This document shows, piece by piece, positions 55,547-64,000 of a DNA stretch of 64,000 nucleotides; position 1 is the first letter of the stretch; each line of letters opens with the position of its first letter. This stretch comes from Thermococcus pacificus. Lineage in GTDB: Archaea > Methanobacteriota_B > Thermococci > Thermococcales > Thermococcaceae. Location: the NCBI RefSeq assembly GCF_002214485.1, contig NZ_CP015102.1, forward strand, positions 744,001 to 808,000, read 5' to 3'. A program made the translations under genes and the position numbers. The notes under the pieces are model-generated. The model had not been told where the DNA came from. It searched no databases and saw only the letters and a program-made list of their open reading frames with translations.

Positions 55547-56806
55547 ATGGTCGAGATTGACCCCTTTGAGATGGCCGTTAAGCAGCTTGAGAGGGCTGCC
55601 CAGTTCATGGACATAAGCGAAGAGGCCCTCGAGTGGCTCAAGAAGCCCATGAGGATTGTTGAGGTCTCAGTTCCGCTCGAGATGGACGACGGTTCTGTCA
55701 AGGTTTTCACCGGTTTCCGCGTCCAGCACAACTGGGCCCGCGGTCCGACCAAGGGTGGTATAAGGTGGCACCCGGCCGAGACTCTCAGCACCGTTAAGGC
55801 CCTCGCCACCTGGATGACCTGGAAGGTTGCAGTCGTTGACCTCCCCTACGGTGGAGGTAAGGGTGGTATCATCGTTGACCCGAAGAAGCTCTCCGAGAGG
55901 GAGAAGGAGAGGCTCGCCCGCTCATACATCAGGGCCATCTACGACGTCATCAGCCCGTACACCGACATTCCGGCCCCGGACGTTTACACCAACCCGCAGA
56001 TCATGGCCTGGATGATGGATGAGTACGAGGCCATCAGCAGGAGAAAGGTTCCGAGCTTTGGTATCATCACCGGAAAGCCGCCCGGAGTCGGCGGTATTGT
56101 CGCGAGGATGGACGCAACGGCGAGGGGTGCCAGCTACACCGTCCGCGAGGCCGCCAAGGCCCTCGGCATGGACCTCAAGGGCAAGACCATCGCCATCCAG
56201 GGTTACGGTAACGCTGGCTACTACATGGCCAAGATCATGAGCGAGGAGCACGGCATGAAGGTCGTAGCGGTCAGCGACAGCAAGGGCGGCATCTACAACC
56301 CGGACGGCCTTAACGCCGACGAAGTTCTCGAGTGGAAGAAGAAGAACGGCACCGTCAAGGACTTCCCGGGAGCTACCAACATCACCAACGAGGAGCTCCT
56401 CGAGCTTGACGTCGACGTCCTCGCCCCGAGCGCCATCGAGGGTGTCATCACCAAGGACAACGCCGACAAGATCAAGGCCAAGATCGTTGCCGAGCTCGCC
56501 AACGGTCCGACCACCCCGGAGGCCGACGAGATACTCCACGAGAAGGGCGTCCTCATCATACCGGACTTCCTCTGTAACGCCGGTGGTGTCACCGTCAGCT
56601 ACTTCGAGTGGGTTCAGAACATAACCGGCGACTACTGGGACACCGAGACCACCAGGGCCAAGCTCGACAAGAAGATGACCAAGGCCTTCTGGGACGTCTA
56701 CAACACCCACAAGGAGAAGGGCATCAACATGAGGGACGCCGCCTACGTCGTAGCCGTCCAGAGGGTCTACGACGCCATGAAGTGGCGCGGATGGGTGAAG
56801 AAGTGA
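55547..56806 (+). CDS. gdhA: Glutamate dehydrogenase
   Basis: 419-residue hexameric enzyme linking glutamate, 2-oxoglutarate and ammonia. Substrate lysines are in [11 protein letters not shown] and PYGGGKGG, coenzyme loop in [14 protein letters not shown]. Codon use is strongly biased to preferred codons, as expected for one of the most abundant proteins in these cells. Very close to Pyrococcus/Thermococcus GdhA in length. Confidence 0.98.
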   Translation: MVEIDPFEMAVKQLERAAQFMDISEEALEWLKKPMRIVEVSVPLEMDDGSVKVFTGFRVQHNWARGPTKGGIRWHPAETLSTVKALATWMTWKVAVVDLPYGGGKGGIIVDPKKLSEREKERLARSYIRAIYDVISPYTDIPAPDVYTNPQIMAWMMDEYEAISRRKVPSFGIITGKPPGVGGIVARMDATARGASYTVREAAKALGMDLKGKTIAIQGYGNAGYYMAKIMSEEHGMKVVAVSDSKGGIYNPDGLNADEVLEWKKKNGTVKDFPGATNITNEELLELDVDVLAPSAIEGVITKDNADKIKAKIVAELANGPTTPEADEILHEKGVLIIPDFLCNAGGVTVSYFEWVQNITGDYWDTETTRAKLDKKMTKAFWDVYNTHKEKGINMRDAAYVVAVQRVYDAMKWRGWVKK

Positions 56807-56917
56807 TTTCTTCTCCCTTTTCTATTCGTTTCTACGCCTGATAATTCTCTCTTCTTACAGGCGTCGCAGACAATCTGTTGTTTGAAAAAATTAGGACGGT
56901 GTTAATTCGAGGGAAGC

Positions 56918-58081
56918 TCACACCTTCGCCCAGTACTCCTTTTCTTCCACCATTGCCTTTATCATCTCGTCCTCGTCCTTGAACATCGTCCTCCTCGACG
57001 GGTTCTGCATGCCGTAGAACTCCATGAATGGGCTGGGTCTTCTCTTGAACGGGTAGTAGAGGTAAATAGCAGCGAGCGTTCTGTAAGCCTCGGCCATCTC
57101 GCTTATAACTCCTGCAGAAACGCCCTCCGCGTAGTGATAAACCGCTATCGCCTTGCTGACGTCGACGAGGTTGAAATCGCGCTCGACGAGCTGGCGCCTC
57201 AGTATGTCGGTAGCCTGCTCTATGTCGGCCCTGTCAAGCTCCTCAACCTCCTCCCCATCAAGGAGGTGCTTTATCCTGATGCGCTTTACCGAGGGATCCG
57301 CGTTCACCTGAGCGTCATATTCGGCGACGACCCACCAGTCGTCTAAAGCTCCTGGATCAAGGACCGTGAAGTGCTCGCTCAGCTTGTTGTAGAATCCCCT
57401 GACGCGGTGGTAGTACTCCTCCTCGTGACCTGTCATTGGGTAGCTGAGGTAGACGAGGGGCTTCTCGTTCTCGTGGAAGAGCAGATCGAGGAAGACAGCG
57501 TGTGGGTGCCTTATGCCGAACTGGAGGACGTAGCGAACCTCGAGCCCCTCTTTCTTGAGTTCGTGGACGAGGGTCTTCACGTGGTTTATCGCGTCCTCGC
57601 GCCACATAACAAGGGTGGTGAGCTTTATGTTCTCGGGGTTCTCACCGAAGCGCTCGAACCATTCGGGGTCGTTGATGATCCTCCTCCTGACGGACAGGAC
57701 GTCGTCGAGGACTATTATGACGCGGTCAGGTTTCAGGAGTTTGAGGTTGCTCGCTGTGAAGCCGATGACACTCCCACTTCCCCAGCGGAAGAGGCTCGGC
57801 GTTGAGACGAGGTGATAGACCTTATCGCTCCCGTCTATCTCCCTCCGGATTCTCTCAAAGGCCTCGTCGCGTATCTCATTCATCAAATCCTGGTGGTTTA
57901 TGGCAAAGTCGAGGACGTTCTTCCTCGTTATCTTAACGCCCCTCTCCTTGCCGACTTCTCTTATGTAATCAAAAACATGGTAGTAGGCGTAGCTCTCGTT
58001 CTCCACGAGCTTGAGCGCCTCGGTTATGTACTCATCCCTGCCGTTGAGCGGCGGGCCTGTGAGCAGGACTACCTCCTTCAT
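56918..58081 (-). CDS. P-loop ATPase/kinase-like protein
   Basis: 387 residues. The start VVLLTGPPLNGRDEYITEAL is a P-loop-like turn lacking the usual GKS/T (G-x4-NGRD), and VIIVLDDVLSVRRRI follows like an adenylate-kinase lid region. A second half (PLVYLSYPMTGHEEEYYHRVRGFYNKLSE) resembles nucleoside 2-deoxyribosyltransferase-like folds. Function unknown; conserved-looking in character. Divergent from psmB. Confidence 0.65.
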   Translation of the reverse strand: MKEVVLLTGPPLNGRDEYITEALKLVENESYAYYHVFDYIREVGKERGVKITRKNVLDFAINHQDLMNEIRDEAFERIRREIDGSDKVYHLVSTPSLFRWGSGSVIGFTASNLKLLKPDRVIIVLDDVLSVRRRIINDPEWFERFGENPENIKLTTLVMWREDAINHVKTLVHELKKEGLEVRYVLQFGIRHPHAVFLDLLFHENEKPLVYLSYPMTGHEEEYYHRVRGFYNKLSEHFTVLDPGALDDWWVVAEYDAQVNADPSVKRIRIKHLLDGEEVEELDRADIEQATDILRRQLVERDFNLVDVSKAIAVYHYAEGVSAGVISEMAEAYRTLAAIYLYYPFKRRPSPFMEFYGMQNPSRRTMFKDEDEMIKAMVEEKEYWAKV

Positions 58082-58199
58082 TCTACCACCCCACTGTATT
58101 TAACCCCGTATTTTGGACGAAACCTTTAAATACTATTCCCCCAAAGTGCGGTTGTAAAGGTTCTTCTATTCTAAAAACATACCAGCAGGGGTGTTGTAA

Positions 58200-58811
58200 T
58201 TGGCTGAAAAGCTAAAGGGAACGACTACAGTCGGCATTGTATGTAGGGACGGCGTAGTCCTGGCAGCGGACAGGAGAGCATCGCTCGGCAACATGGTGCT
58301 GTCTGAGAACGTGACAAAGGTGTTCTGGATAGACGACCACCTGGCCCTCGCAGGGGCGGGTAGTGTCGGCGATATTCTGAGCATAGTAAGGCTTCTGAGG
58401 GCAGAGGCCAAGCTCTACAGGGCCAAGGTTGGCAGAGAAATGAGCGTTAAGGCCCTCGCAACACTGACTTCTAACATCCTTCACGGGGGCAGGGGCTACG
58501 CTTACCTTGCCTGGTTCCTCGTTGGTGGCTACGACTCTGCCCCGAGGCTCTACTCAATAGACGCCGCTGGCGGCGTTACGGAGGACAGGTTCACCGCCGC
58601 CGGTTCCGGAATGGAGTTCGCCTTCTCCATACTTGAAACCGAGTTTGAAGAGGATATGCCCCTTAAAGAGGGCGTTAAGCTGGCACTCAGGGCAATAAAG
58701 GCCGCCACCAGGAGAGACGTTTTTACCGGGGGCGGCGTTACCCTCGTTACCATCACAGAGGAAGGTTACAAGGAGTGGACCGAGGAGGAGATAAAAGCCC
58801 TTCTGGAATGA
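58200..58811 (+). CDS. psmB: Proteasome beta subunit
   Basis: 203-residue Ntn hydrolase. A 7-residue propeptide MAEKLKG precedes the catalytic Thr8 ([26 protein letters not shown]), giving an autoprocessed N-terminal nucleophile. Asp and Lys of the active site are in ADRRAS and the following stretch. Thermococcales usually have two beta genes; this is one of them. TTG 58200 follows GGGGTG. GTATTTAACC-like promoters lie in the short divergent region. Confidence 0.95.
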   Translation: MAEKLKGTTTVGIVCRDGVVLAADRRASLGNMVLSENVTKVFWIDDHLALAGAGSVGDILSIVRLLRAEAKLYRAKVGREMSVKALATLTSNILHGGRGYAYLAWFLVGGYDSAPRLYSIDAAGGVTEDRFTAAGSGMEFAFSILETEFEEDMPLKEGVKLALRAIKAATRRDVFTGGGVTLVTITEEGYKEWTEEEIKALLE

Positions 58812-58821
58812 GGTGGTACCA

Positions 58822-60768
58822 GTGATACGGAGAGAGACATTCGTTGACGACATCCTACGCGATATAAGGGAAGTGATAAGCCAGATGGTTCCCCCGGAGG
58901 CCAGGATAACCGAGGTCGAGTTCGAGGGGCCGGAGCTCGTCATATACGTCAAGAACCCTGAGGCCATAATGCGCGACGGGGAGCTCATCAAGAACCTCGC
59001 CAAGGTCCTCAAGAAGCGCATAAGCGTCCGCCCCGACCCAGACATCCTCCTTCCGCCCGAGAAAGCGGAGGAGATGATAAAGGAGCTCGTCCCCAAGGAG
59101 GCCGAGATAACCAACATCAGCTTCGACCCATCGGTTGGCGAGGTCATCATAGAGGCCAAGAAACCAGGTCTCGTCATAGGAAAGAACGGGGAGACGCTAA
59201 GGCTCATAACCCAGAAGGTCCACTGGGCCCCCAGGGTCATCAGAACTCCGCCGCTTCAGAGCCAGACGATTTACTCCATAAGGCAGATACTCCAGGCCGA
59301 GGCCAAGGACAGGAGAAAGTTCCTCCGCCAGGCTGGCAGGAACATCTACCGCAAGCCCGAGACAAAGAGTGAGTGGATAAGGATAACCGGTCTCGGAGGA
59401 TTCAGGGAGGTTGGCAGGAGCGCACTCCTGGTTCAAACCAACGAGAGCTACGTTCTGGTCGACTTCGGAGTCAACATAGCGGCCCTGCGCGACCCCAAGA
59501 AGGCATTCCCTCACTTCGATGCACCTGAGTTCCGCTATGTGCTCGATGCCGGGTTATTGGACGCAATAATAATCACCCACGCCCACCTCGATCACAGCGG
59601 CATGCTTCCCTACCTCTTCCGCTACAAGCTCTTCGACGGGCCGATATACACCACCCCTCCGACGAGGGACCTGATGGTTCTCCTCCAGCAGGACTTCATT
59701 GAGATACAGAAGATGAACGGCGTCGAGCCGCTCTACAGGCCGAGGGACATAAAAGAGGTCATCAAGCACACAATAACCCTCGACTACGGCGAGGTTAGGG
59801 ACATAGCCCCCGACATGAGGCTCACGCTCCACAACGCGGGCCACATACTCGGTTCATCGATAGTGCACCTCCACATAGGCAACGGGCTGCACAACATAGC
59901 CATCACCGGCGACTTCAAGTTCATCCCGACGAGGCTCTTCGAGCCTGCAGTGAGCAGGTTCCCGCGCGTTGAAACCCTTGTTATGGAGTCCACCTACGGT
60001 GGAAGCAACGACTACCAGATGCCGCGTGAGGAGGCAGAGAAGAGGCTCATAGAGGTCATCCACCAGACCATAAGGCGCGGCGGAAAGGTGCTCATCCCGG
60101 CGATGGCAGTCGGAAGGGCGCAGGAGATAATGATGGTCCTCGAGGAGTACGCGAGGATCGGCGGCCTTGAAGTGTCGATTTACCTCGATGGAATGATATG
60201 GGAAGCTACCGCGATCCATACCGCCTACCCGGAGTACCTCAGCAGACACCTCCGCGAGCAGATATTCCACGAGGGCTACAACCCGTTCCTCAACCCGATA
60301 TTCAAGTCCGTCGCCAACAGCAGGGAGAGGCAGGACATCATAGACTCCGGCGAGCCAGCGATAATCATAGCCACCTCAGGTATGCTCGTCGGCGGACCGA
60401 GCGTCGAGTACTTCAAGCAGCTAGCCTCAGATCCGAAGAACAGCATTATCTTCGTCAGCTACCAGGCGGAGGGAACCCTCGGAAGACAGGTGCAGAGGGG
60501 TCTGAGGGAGATACCGCTCGTCGGCGAGGACGGAAGAACCGAGGTGGTCAACGTCAACATGGAGGTTCACACCATCGACGGCTTCTCCGGTCACGCGGAC
60601 AGGAAGGAGCTCATAAGCTACATCGCCAGGCTCAGGCCCAGGCCGGAGAGGGTCATAACCGTCCACGGCGAGACCCACAAGTGCCTCGACCTCAGCACGA
60701 GCATCCACAAGAAGTTCGGTATCCCGACGCGCGCCCCGAACAACCTCGACGCCATAAGGCTCAAGTGA
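58822..60768 (+). CDS. aCPSF1 (FttA) ribonuclease and transcription termination factor
   Basis: 648 residues: two N-terminal KH domains (second with VIGKNGETLRLI), then metallo-beta-lactamase with ITHAHLDHSGML and beta-CASP with IATSGMLVGGPSV and DGFSGHADRKEL. This conserved archaeal CPSF73 homologue cleaves RNA 3' ends and terminates transcription. GTG 58822 follows GAGGTGG; a GTG at 58813 lies in that site. Third-gene neighbour is the threonine synthase-like fusion. Confidence 0.95.
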   Translation: MIRRETFVDDILRDIREVISQMVPPEARITEVEFEGPELVIYVKNPEAIMRDGELIKNLAKVLKKRISVRPDPDILLPPEKAEEMIKELVPKEAEITNISFDPSVGEVIIEAKKPGLVIGKNGETLRLITQKVHWAPRVIRTPPLQSQTIYSIRQILQAEAKDRRKFLRQAGRNIYRKPETKSEWIRITGLGGFREVGRSALLVQTNESYVLVDFGVNIAALRDPKKAFPHFDAPEFRYVLDAGLLDAIIITHAHLDHSGMLPYLFRYKLFDGPIYTTPPTRDLMVLLQQDFIEIQKMNGVEPLYRPRDIKEVIKHTITLDYGEVRDIAPDMRLTLHNAGHILGSSIVHLHIGNGLHNIAITGDFKFIPTRLFEPAVSRFPRVETLVMESTYGGSNDYQMPREEAEKRLIEVIHQTIRRGGKVLIPAMAVGRAQEIMMVLEEYARIGGLEVSIYLDGMIWEATAIHTAYPEYLSRHLREQIFHEGYNPFLNPIFKSVANSRERQDIIDSGEPAIIIATSGMLVGGPSVEYFKQLASDPKNSIIFVSYQAEGTLGRQVQRGLREIPLVGEDGRTEVVNVNMEVHTIDGFSGHADRKELISYIARLRPRPERVITVHGETHKCLDLSTSIHKKFGIPTRAPNNLDAIRLK

Positions 60769-60790
60769 GCGCTTCGATGAAGGGATAGGA

Positions 60791-62122
60791 ATGAAGGTTC
60801 GCTGTCCGGGCTGTGGACGGCTCTATTCTTCCATTATTCCCCCTACATGCTGCGGGGAACCTCTGAGGATAGAGTACGACTACGAGGGAGTGGACATCTC
60901 CCGGTGGAGCAACAGGGAGCCGGGAGTGTGGAGGTACCGCGAGCTGTTACCAGAGGTTCCAGAGGTTGTCAGCCTCCGCGAGGGGGGCACTCCGGTTATC
61001 AGGGCCAGGCTTGGAGAGGAGCTGGGATACAGTGTCTTCATCAAGGACGAAACCAGAAATCCCACGGGCTCCTTCCGGGACAGGCTGGTCACCGTTGCGG
61101 TCTCATACGGTTTGCCGCACGCCGAAAACGGCTTCGTGGTTGCAAGCAACGGGAACGCCGCCGCGTCCCTGGCGGCATACGCCGCGCGGACGGGAAAACC
61201 TGCCTATACCGTTGTGCCAAAGCTCATAGAGCAGGGGAAGCTGAACCAGATAGCGGCCTTTGGGGCAAGACTCATACGCTACGGTGAGAGCGTCGACGAG
61301 GACATAAGCTACGCCGAGGGGCTGGCAGAGGGTAAGGGGCTCTACAACATAACCCCGGAGAGCAACCTCATAGGTCTCGAGGGACAGAAGACCATAGCCT
61401 TCGAACTCTGGGAGAAGGTCAGGCCAACGCATGTAATTGTCCCCACAGGAAGCGGGAGCAACCTGTACAGCATCTACAAGGGCTTCGCTGAGCTCATGAA
61501 AATAGGCGTTCTCGATGAAATGCCGAAGCTCATAGCGGTGCAGACCGAGAGGTGCTCACCCATAGCGAGTGAGGTTCTCGGGGTTGAACCCAGGGTTGAG
61601 CCTACAAAAGCCCTTGGACTCTACGTGAAGAACCCTGTCATGAAGGAGCTCGCTCTCGAGGCGATAAACGGGAGCGGCGGCACTGCGGTTCTCGTTGGCG
61701 AGGATGAGCTCGACCTCGGCCAGAGGCTCCTGGCAAAGGAAGGTATATTCGCCGAGTACGCTTCATCGGTCATAGTCCCCGCCCTCCTCAAGCTTGCAGA
61801 GGAGGGCTACTTCGAGAGGGACGACAGAATAGCGCTCATAGTGACCAGCTCTGGTTTGAAGGGCCACTACTCGGAGAGCAGGGAGAAGTTCAGCGTCGGC
61901 GGGACAAAGCTGGATATACTCAAGCTCCTGAGCGAACGGGAGATGTACGGCTACGAGATATGGGAGGCCCTTGAAAAGCCGCTTAAGTACCAGGCGGTCT
62001 ACCAGCACCTCCGCGAGCTGGAGAGCATGGGGCTCATAGAGGAAACCCACAGGAAAGGAAGACGGGTCTATTACGGTCTGACCGAAAAGGGTCGGAAGTT
62101 CCTTGAAACACTCGGCGGGTAG
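60791..62122 (+). CDS. Threonine synthase-like domain fused to winged helix; PLP lysine replaced
   Basis: 443 residues. Zinc ribbon with C5, C8, C20, C21; then a fold-type-II PLP domain with KDETRNPTGSFRDRL, in which the expected Schiff-base lysine is Arg96, while ASNGNAAASLAAYAARTG, the phosphate loop PTGSGSNLYSIYKG and TSSGLKG are kept. Residues about 372-443 are a PadR-like winged helix (TKLDILKLLSEREMYGYEIW, YQHLRELESMGLIEE, RRVYYGLTEKGRKFL). Loss of the lysine and gain of a DNA-binding domain argue for a ligand-sensing transcription regulator rather than an enzyme. It is in line with aCPSF1 upstream. Confidence 0.85.
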   Translation: MKVRCPGCGRLYSSIIPPTCCGEPLRIEYDYEGVDISRWSNREPGVWRYRELLPEVPEVVSLREGGTPVIRARLGEELGYSVFIKDETRNPTGSFRDRLVTVAVSYGLPHAENGFVVASNGNAAASLAAYAARTGKPAYTVVPKLIEQGKLNQIAAFGARLIRYGESVDEDISYAEGLAEGKGLYNITPESNLIGLEGQKTIAFELWEKVRPTHVIVPTGSGSNLYSIYKGFAELMKIGVLDEMPKLIAVQTERCSPIASEVLGVEPRVEPTKALGLYVKNPVMKELALEAINGSGGTAVLVGEDELDLGQRLLAKEGIFAEYASSVIVPALLKLAEEGYFERDDRIALIVTSSGLKGHYSESREKFSVGGTKLDILKLLSEREMYGYEIWEALEKPLKYQAVYQHLRELESMGLIEETHRKGRRVYYGLTEKGRKFLETLGG

Positions 62123-62167
62123 AAAGGTTTTAAAGCTCCTTTTAAAAGCTAAGCGTAGGTGGAGAAG

Positions 62168-62536
62168 GTGAAGCTGGCTATTGAACACAAGTTCTCACTC
62201 ACGGTCTACCTCTGGGGGACCATAACCGGGATAATCAGCGGAGTAGCGGCCGCCAAGATGGAATACGGGTGGCTCCTAGGAGTGGCGCTGTACTTCGTCA
62301 TCGACAGGTTTGTGATGGCAGTTATCAAGGAGCTCCCACCGGAAATACCCGACGAGAGGCTTATACTGAGAAAGGCCTTCTGGGGCTGGCTCCTGTTCTG
62401 GCTGTACTTCACTATGCTCAGCTACTCAATCATGACCCACTTCACTCCCCAGTGCTACTCCAATCAGAGCCTGCTCTACCAGATGGTAACGAACGGCAAC
62501 GCGACCGTTCCCTGTAACGTAACTCCCGCGGGGTGA
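62168..62536 (+). CDS. Small membrane protein, function unknown
   Basis: 122 residues with three likely membrane helices (FSLTVYLWGTITGIISGVAAA, WLLGVALYFVIDRFVMAVI, WGWLLFWLYFTMLSYSIM) and a C-terminal tail with two cysteines and Asn-rich sites (CYSNQS, NATVPCNVT) that may lie outside the cell and carry glycans. GTG 62168 follows AGGTGGAG. It ends 4 bases before rpiA. Confidence 0.7.
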   Translation: MKLAIEHKFSLTVYLWGTITGIISGVAAAKMEYGWLLGVALYFVIDRFVMAVIKELPPEIPDERLILRKAFWGWLLFWLYFTMLSYSIMTHFTPQCYSNQSLLYQMVTNGNATVPCNVTPAG

Positions 62537-62540
62537 TGGT

Positions 62541-63224
62541 ATGGAGGAACTCAAAAGGGCTGTGGCAAAGGAGGCCCTGAAGTTCATCGAAGACGACATG
62601 ATAGTTGGCCTCGGCACGGGCTCCACGACGGCATACTTCATTGAATATCTCGGAAAGCTCATCATGGAGGAGGAGCTTGAGGACGTCTACGGCGTTCCGA
62701 CATCATACCAGTCAAGAATGCTCGCCATTGAGAACGGCGTTCCAGTCCTCGGCCTCGACGAGGTTGACGCGATAGACATAGCGGTTGACGGAGCGGACGA
62801 GGTCGATCCACAGCTGAACCTCATAAAGGGCCGCGGGGCGGCTCTGACTATGGAGAAAATAATCGAGTACCGCGCAGGGACTTTCCTCGTGCTCGTCGAT
62901 GAGAGCAAGCTCGTTGAAAGCCTCGGTCAGAAGATGCCCGTGCCAATAGAGGTTATCCCTGCTGCATGGAGGGCGATAGCCGAAGAAATAGAGGTCTTCA
63001 ACGCGACGGCAGAGCTCAGAATGGCTAGCAAGAAGGACGGGCCGGTCGTAACCGACAACGGCAACTTCATACTCGACGCAAGATTCCACCGCATAGAGGA
63101 CCCTCTAGACCTCGAGATAGAGCTCAACAACATCCCCGGCGTCGTCGAGAACGGCATCTTCGCGGACATAGCAGATATCGTCCTCGTTGGCACGAAGGAG
63201 GGTGTCAAGAGGCTGGAGCGCTGA
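62541..63224 (+). CDS. rpiA: Ribose-5-phosphate isomerase A
   Basis: 227-residue enzyme interconverting ribose-5-phosphate and ribulose-5-phosphate. It has GLGTGSTTAYFIEYLG, DIAVDGADEVDPQLNLIKGRGAALTMEK with catalytic Asp/Glu/Lys, and VPIEVIPAAWR. GGTGAT-like sites overlap the end of the preceding gene. Repeat copies follow its stop. Confidence 0.95.
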   Translation: MEELKRAVAKEALKFIEDDMIVGLGTGSTTAYFIEYLGKLIMEEELEDVYGVPTSYQSRMLAIENGVPVLGLDEVDAIDIAVDGADEVDPQLNLIKGRGAALTMEKIIEYRAGTFLVLVDESKLVESLGQKMPVPIEVIPAAWRAIAEEIEVFNATAELRMASKKDGPVVTDNGNFILDARFHRIEDPLDLEIELNNIPGVVENGIFADIADIVLVGTKEGVKRLER

Positions 63225-63402
63225 AACTTTGCCTTTGCAAGGTTTCATCAAAGTTCGTGATTCCTTTTTAGGGCTCTTTATTTTTGGAGGGTTTCCACTA
63301 GGAGTTAAGCATTAAACGTTGGATTCTGCAGTATGGTTCTCATTGCGGTTGGTTCGCTTTCAACGCGCTCCGTTGAGCGTTAAAAAACCGAACCTTCACG
63401 AA
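63225..63402. repeat. Intergenic repeat element, copy C (degenerate)
   Basis: Directly after rpiA. The left end AACTTTGCCTTTGCAAGGTTTCATCAAAGTTCGTGATTCC lines up with copy A's left end, including TTCGTGATTCCT (63254-63265). The right side has AACCTTCACGAA (63391-63402) in inverse, and GCTC-CGTT-GAGC within the interior. Shorter and more changed than A or B. Confidence 0.5.
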
Positions 63403-63690
63403 CAAGCTTTTGAAAAAAAGCCTCACCAAAAGTTCGTGGTTCTTCTTAAATTGTCGGTTTGAGAGTCGGTTTGAGAAGGATTCCATTGAGAGGAACTAGA
63501 GTGAATCTTGAATTCCACCTGTTAACCTAATGCTTGTTATGAGTTCAATTATAACCGACGCCCAAAGGGCGTCAAGGGAGGAGAACTCCCTGAGAAAGGG
63601 CTATAATTAGGGAATTCAAATCTAAAACAGCTCGTAAAAAGGAATCCCCTTGCGGTTAGCGCTGTCAAAAAGAACCACCAACCTTGATCA
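63403..63690. repeat. Intergenic repeat element, copy B (inverse to A)
   Basis: Read on the minus strand it aligns with copy A over most of its length: TTTGATCAAGG, GGTGGTTCTT, GGATTCCTTTTTACGAGCTGTTTT, GAATTCCC, then hairpin GACGCCC-AAA-GGGCGTC (63557-63573) and GGTTATAATTGAACTC. Ends are TTCGTGGTTCTT (63433-63444) and AAGAACCACCAA (63670-63681), one mismatch from inverse complements. About 249 bases between ends. Confidence 0.7.
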
Positions 63691-63699
63691 AACTCAACG

Positions 63700-63935
63700 G
63701 GGCTGTCGTCCCGTGCGTTGGAGCTTCACTCCAACGTCGCGCAGGCGAACAAGCTTTGGGAAAGCTTGACCAAAACAGTGCCCTTTTCATTAAATTGGCA
63801 GAGATTAAACGTGCACTAATCAAGAACAACATTTATAAGGGGTTACTCTCCAAACAGCCGTATTAAAACCGTTTCAACCTTTTTATTGGCGTCCTTTGGA
63901 CGCCGTTTGAAGATAGAAACACTTCACAAAACATA
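63700..63935. repeat. Intergenic repeat element, copy E (partial)
   Basis: It begins with hairpin CGTTGGAG-CTTCA-CTCCAACG (63716-63736), then GAACAAGCTTTGGGAAAGCTTGACCAAAA, like the outer side of copies B and D, and carries a 7-3-7 hairpin GGCGTCC-TTT-GGACGCC (63888-63904). The far end is not clear before the window closes. Bases 63935-64000 hold nothing recognisable. Confidence 0.5.
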
Positions 63936-64000
63936 TCAACAGGAAAGAAACCCATACTCACATTAGTTTGCATTAAAAAGAGGCACTTACTCTTCCGCCA

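Noticed and set aside
55288-55560. 90-codon open frame before gdhA
   Set aside because: It runs across the gdhA promoter and start codon, lacks a ribosome site and has AT-rich, non-coding composition.
63684-63866. 60-codon open frame
   Set aside because: Lies wholly in repeat copies B and E, includes hairpins and lacks a ribosome site.

Overview
The window is a stretch of euryarchaeal chromosome that looks like a Thermococcus species (Thermococcales). The evidence is archaeal-type ribosomal proteins and RNA polymerase subunits, a hyperthermophile-style glutamate dehydrogenase with a strong TATA promoter, mevalonate-pathway genes, aCPSF1, RNase J, a GH57 branching enzyme with HhH tail sequence, archaeal SRP54, encoded CCA on every tRNA, and GGTGA-type ribosome binding sites. 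I see no CRISPR array, no intact insertion sequence, no rRNA and no obvious viral block.

Layout. 1-9.8 kb is an information-processing block: L34e (end only), cmk, L14e, an SDR enzyme, Cbf5 and an RsmC-like methyltransferase, then a long run S13-S4-S11-RpoD-L18e-L13-S9-RpoN-RpoK-(enolase-like)-S2-L40e. Four tRNA genes (Ser, Leu, Pro, Leu) sit inside or at the borders of this run. 9.8-16.5 kb holds regulators and small proteins: PadR, FUN14, a metallophosphoesterase-fold protein with its metal ligands replaced, Lrp/AsnC, GfcR, SRP54. 16.5-23 kb is nucleoside and redox metabolism (MTA phosphorylase, a CoA-disulfide-reductase-like flavoprotein, uridine phosphorylase, a threonine synthase-like enzyme). 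23-32.6 kb is the isoprenoid block: MEMO, mevalonate kinase, isopentenyl phosphate kinase, IPP isomerase 2 and GGPP synthase, interrupted by a decayed CinA-like gene and a three-gene KaiC-like operon, with RNase J between the last two. 32.7-50 kb is mixed: peptidases, LeuRS with an odd leader, L15e, RNase P Rpp30, TrpB2, NikR-like regulator, RqcH and several membrane proteins. 50-63.2 kb holds the branching enzyme, a P-II protein, an NSS transporter with its small subunit, glutamate dehydrogenase, proteasome beta, aCPSF1, a threonine synthase-like/wHTH fusion and RpiA.

Most interesting points. (1) The protein at 60791-62122 joins a threonine synthase fold, whose PLP-binding lysine is arginine, to a C-terminal PadR-like winged helix; it looks like a fold-type-II PLP-enzyme-derived transcription regulator. 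(2) A family of non-coding intergenic elements (11.7, 20.6 and 63.2-63.9 kb) shares terminal inverted sequences and a 7-3-7 internal hairpin whose sequence changes while its pairing is kept. (3) A box C/D sRNA candidate lies at 55213-55277. (4) Several families appear in altered form: phosphoesterase, enolase, P-II without a full T-loop. (5) Predicted 5'-end hairpins or mini-ORFs precede RNase J, L15e and LeuRS. (6) Three genes carry frameshifts (CinA-like, a methyltransferase, the branching enzyme tail), and these need read-level checking.

Starts were chosen mainly by the position of GGTGA/GGAGG-like sites and by remembered family lengths. No database search was possible.
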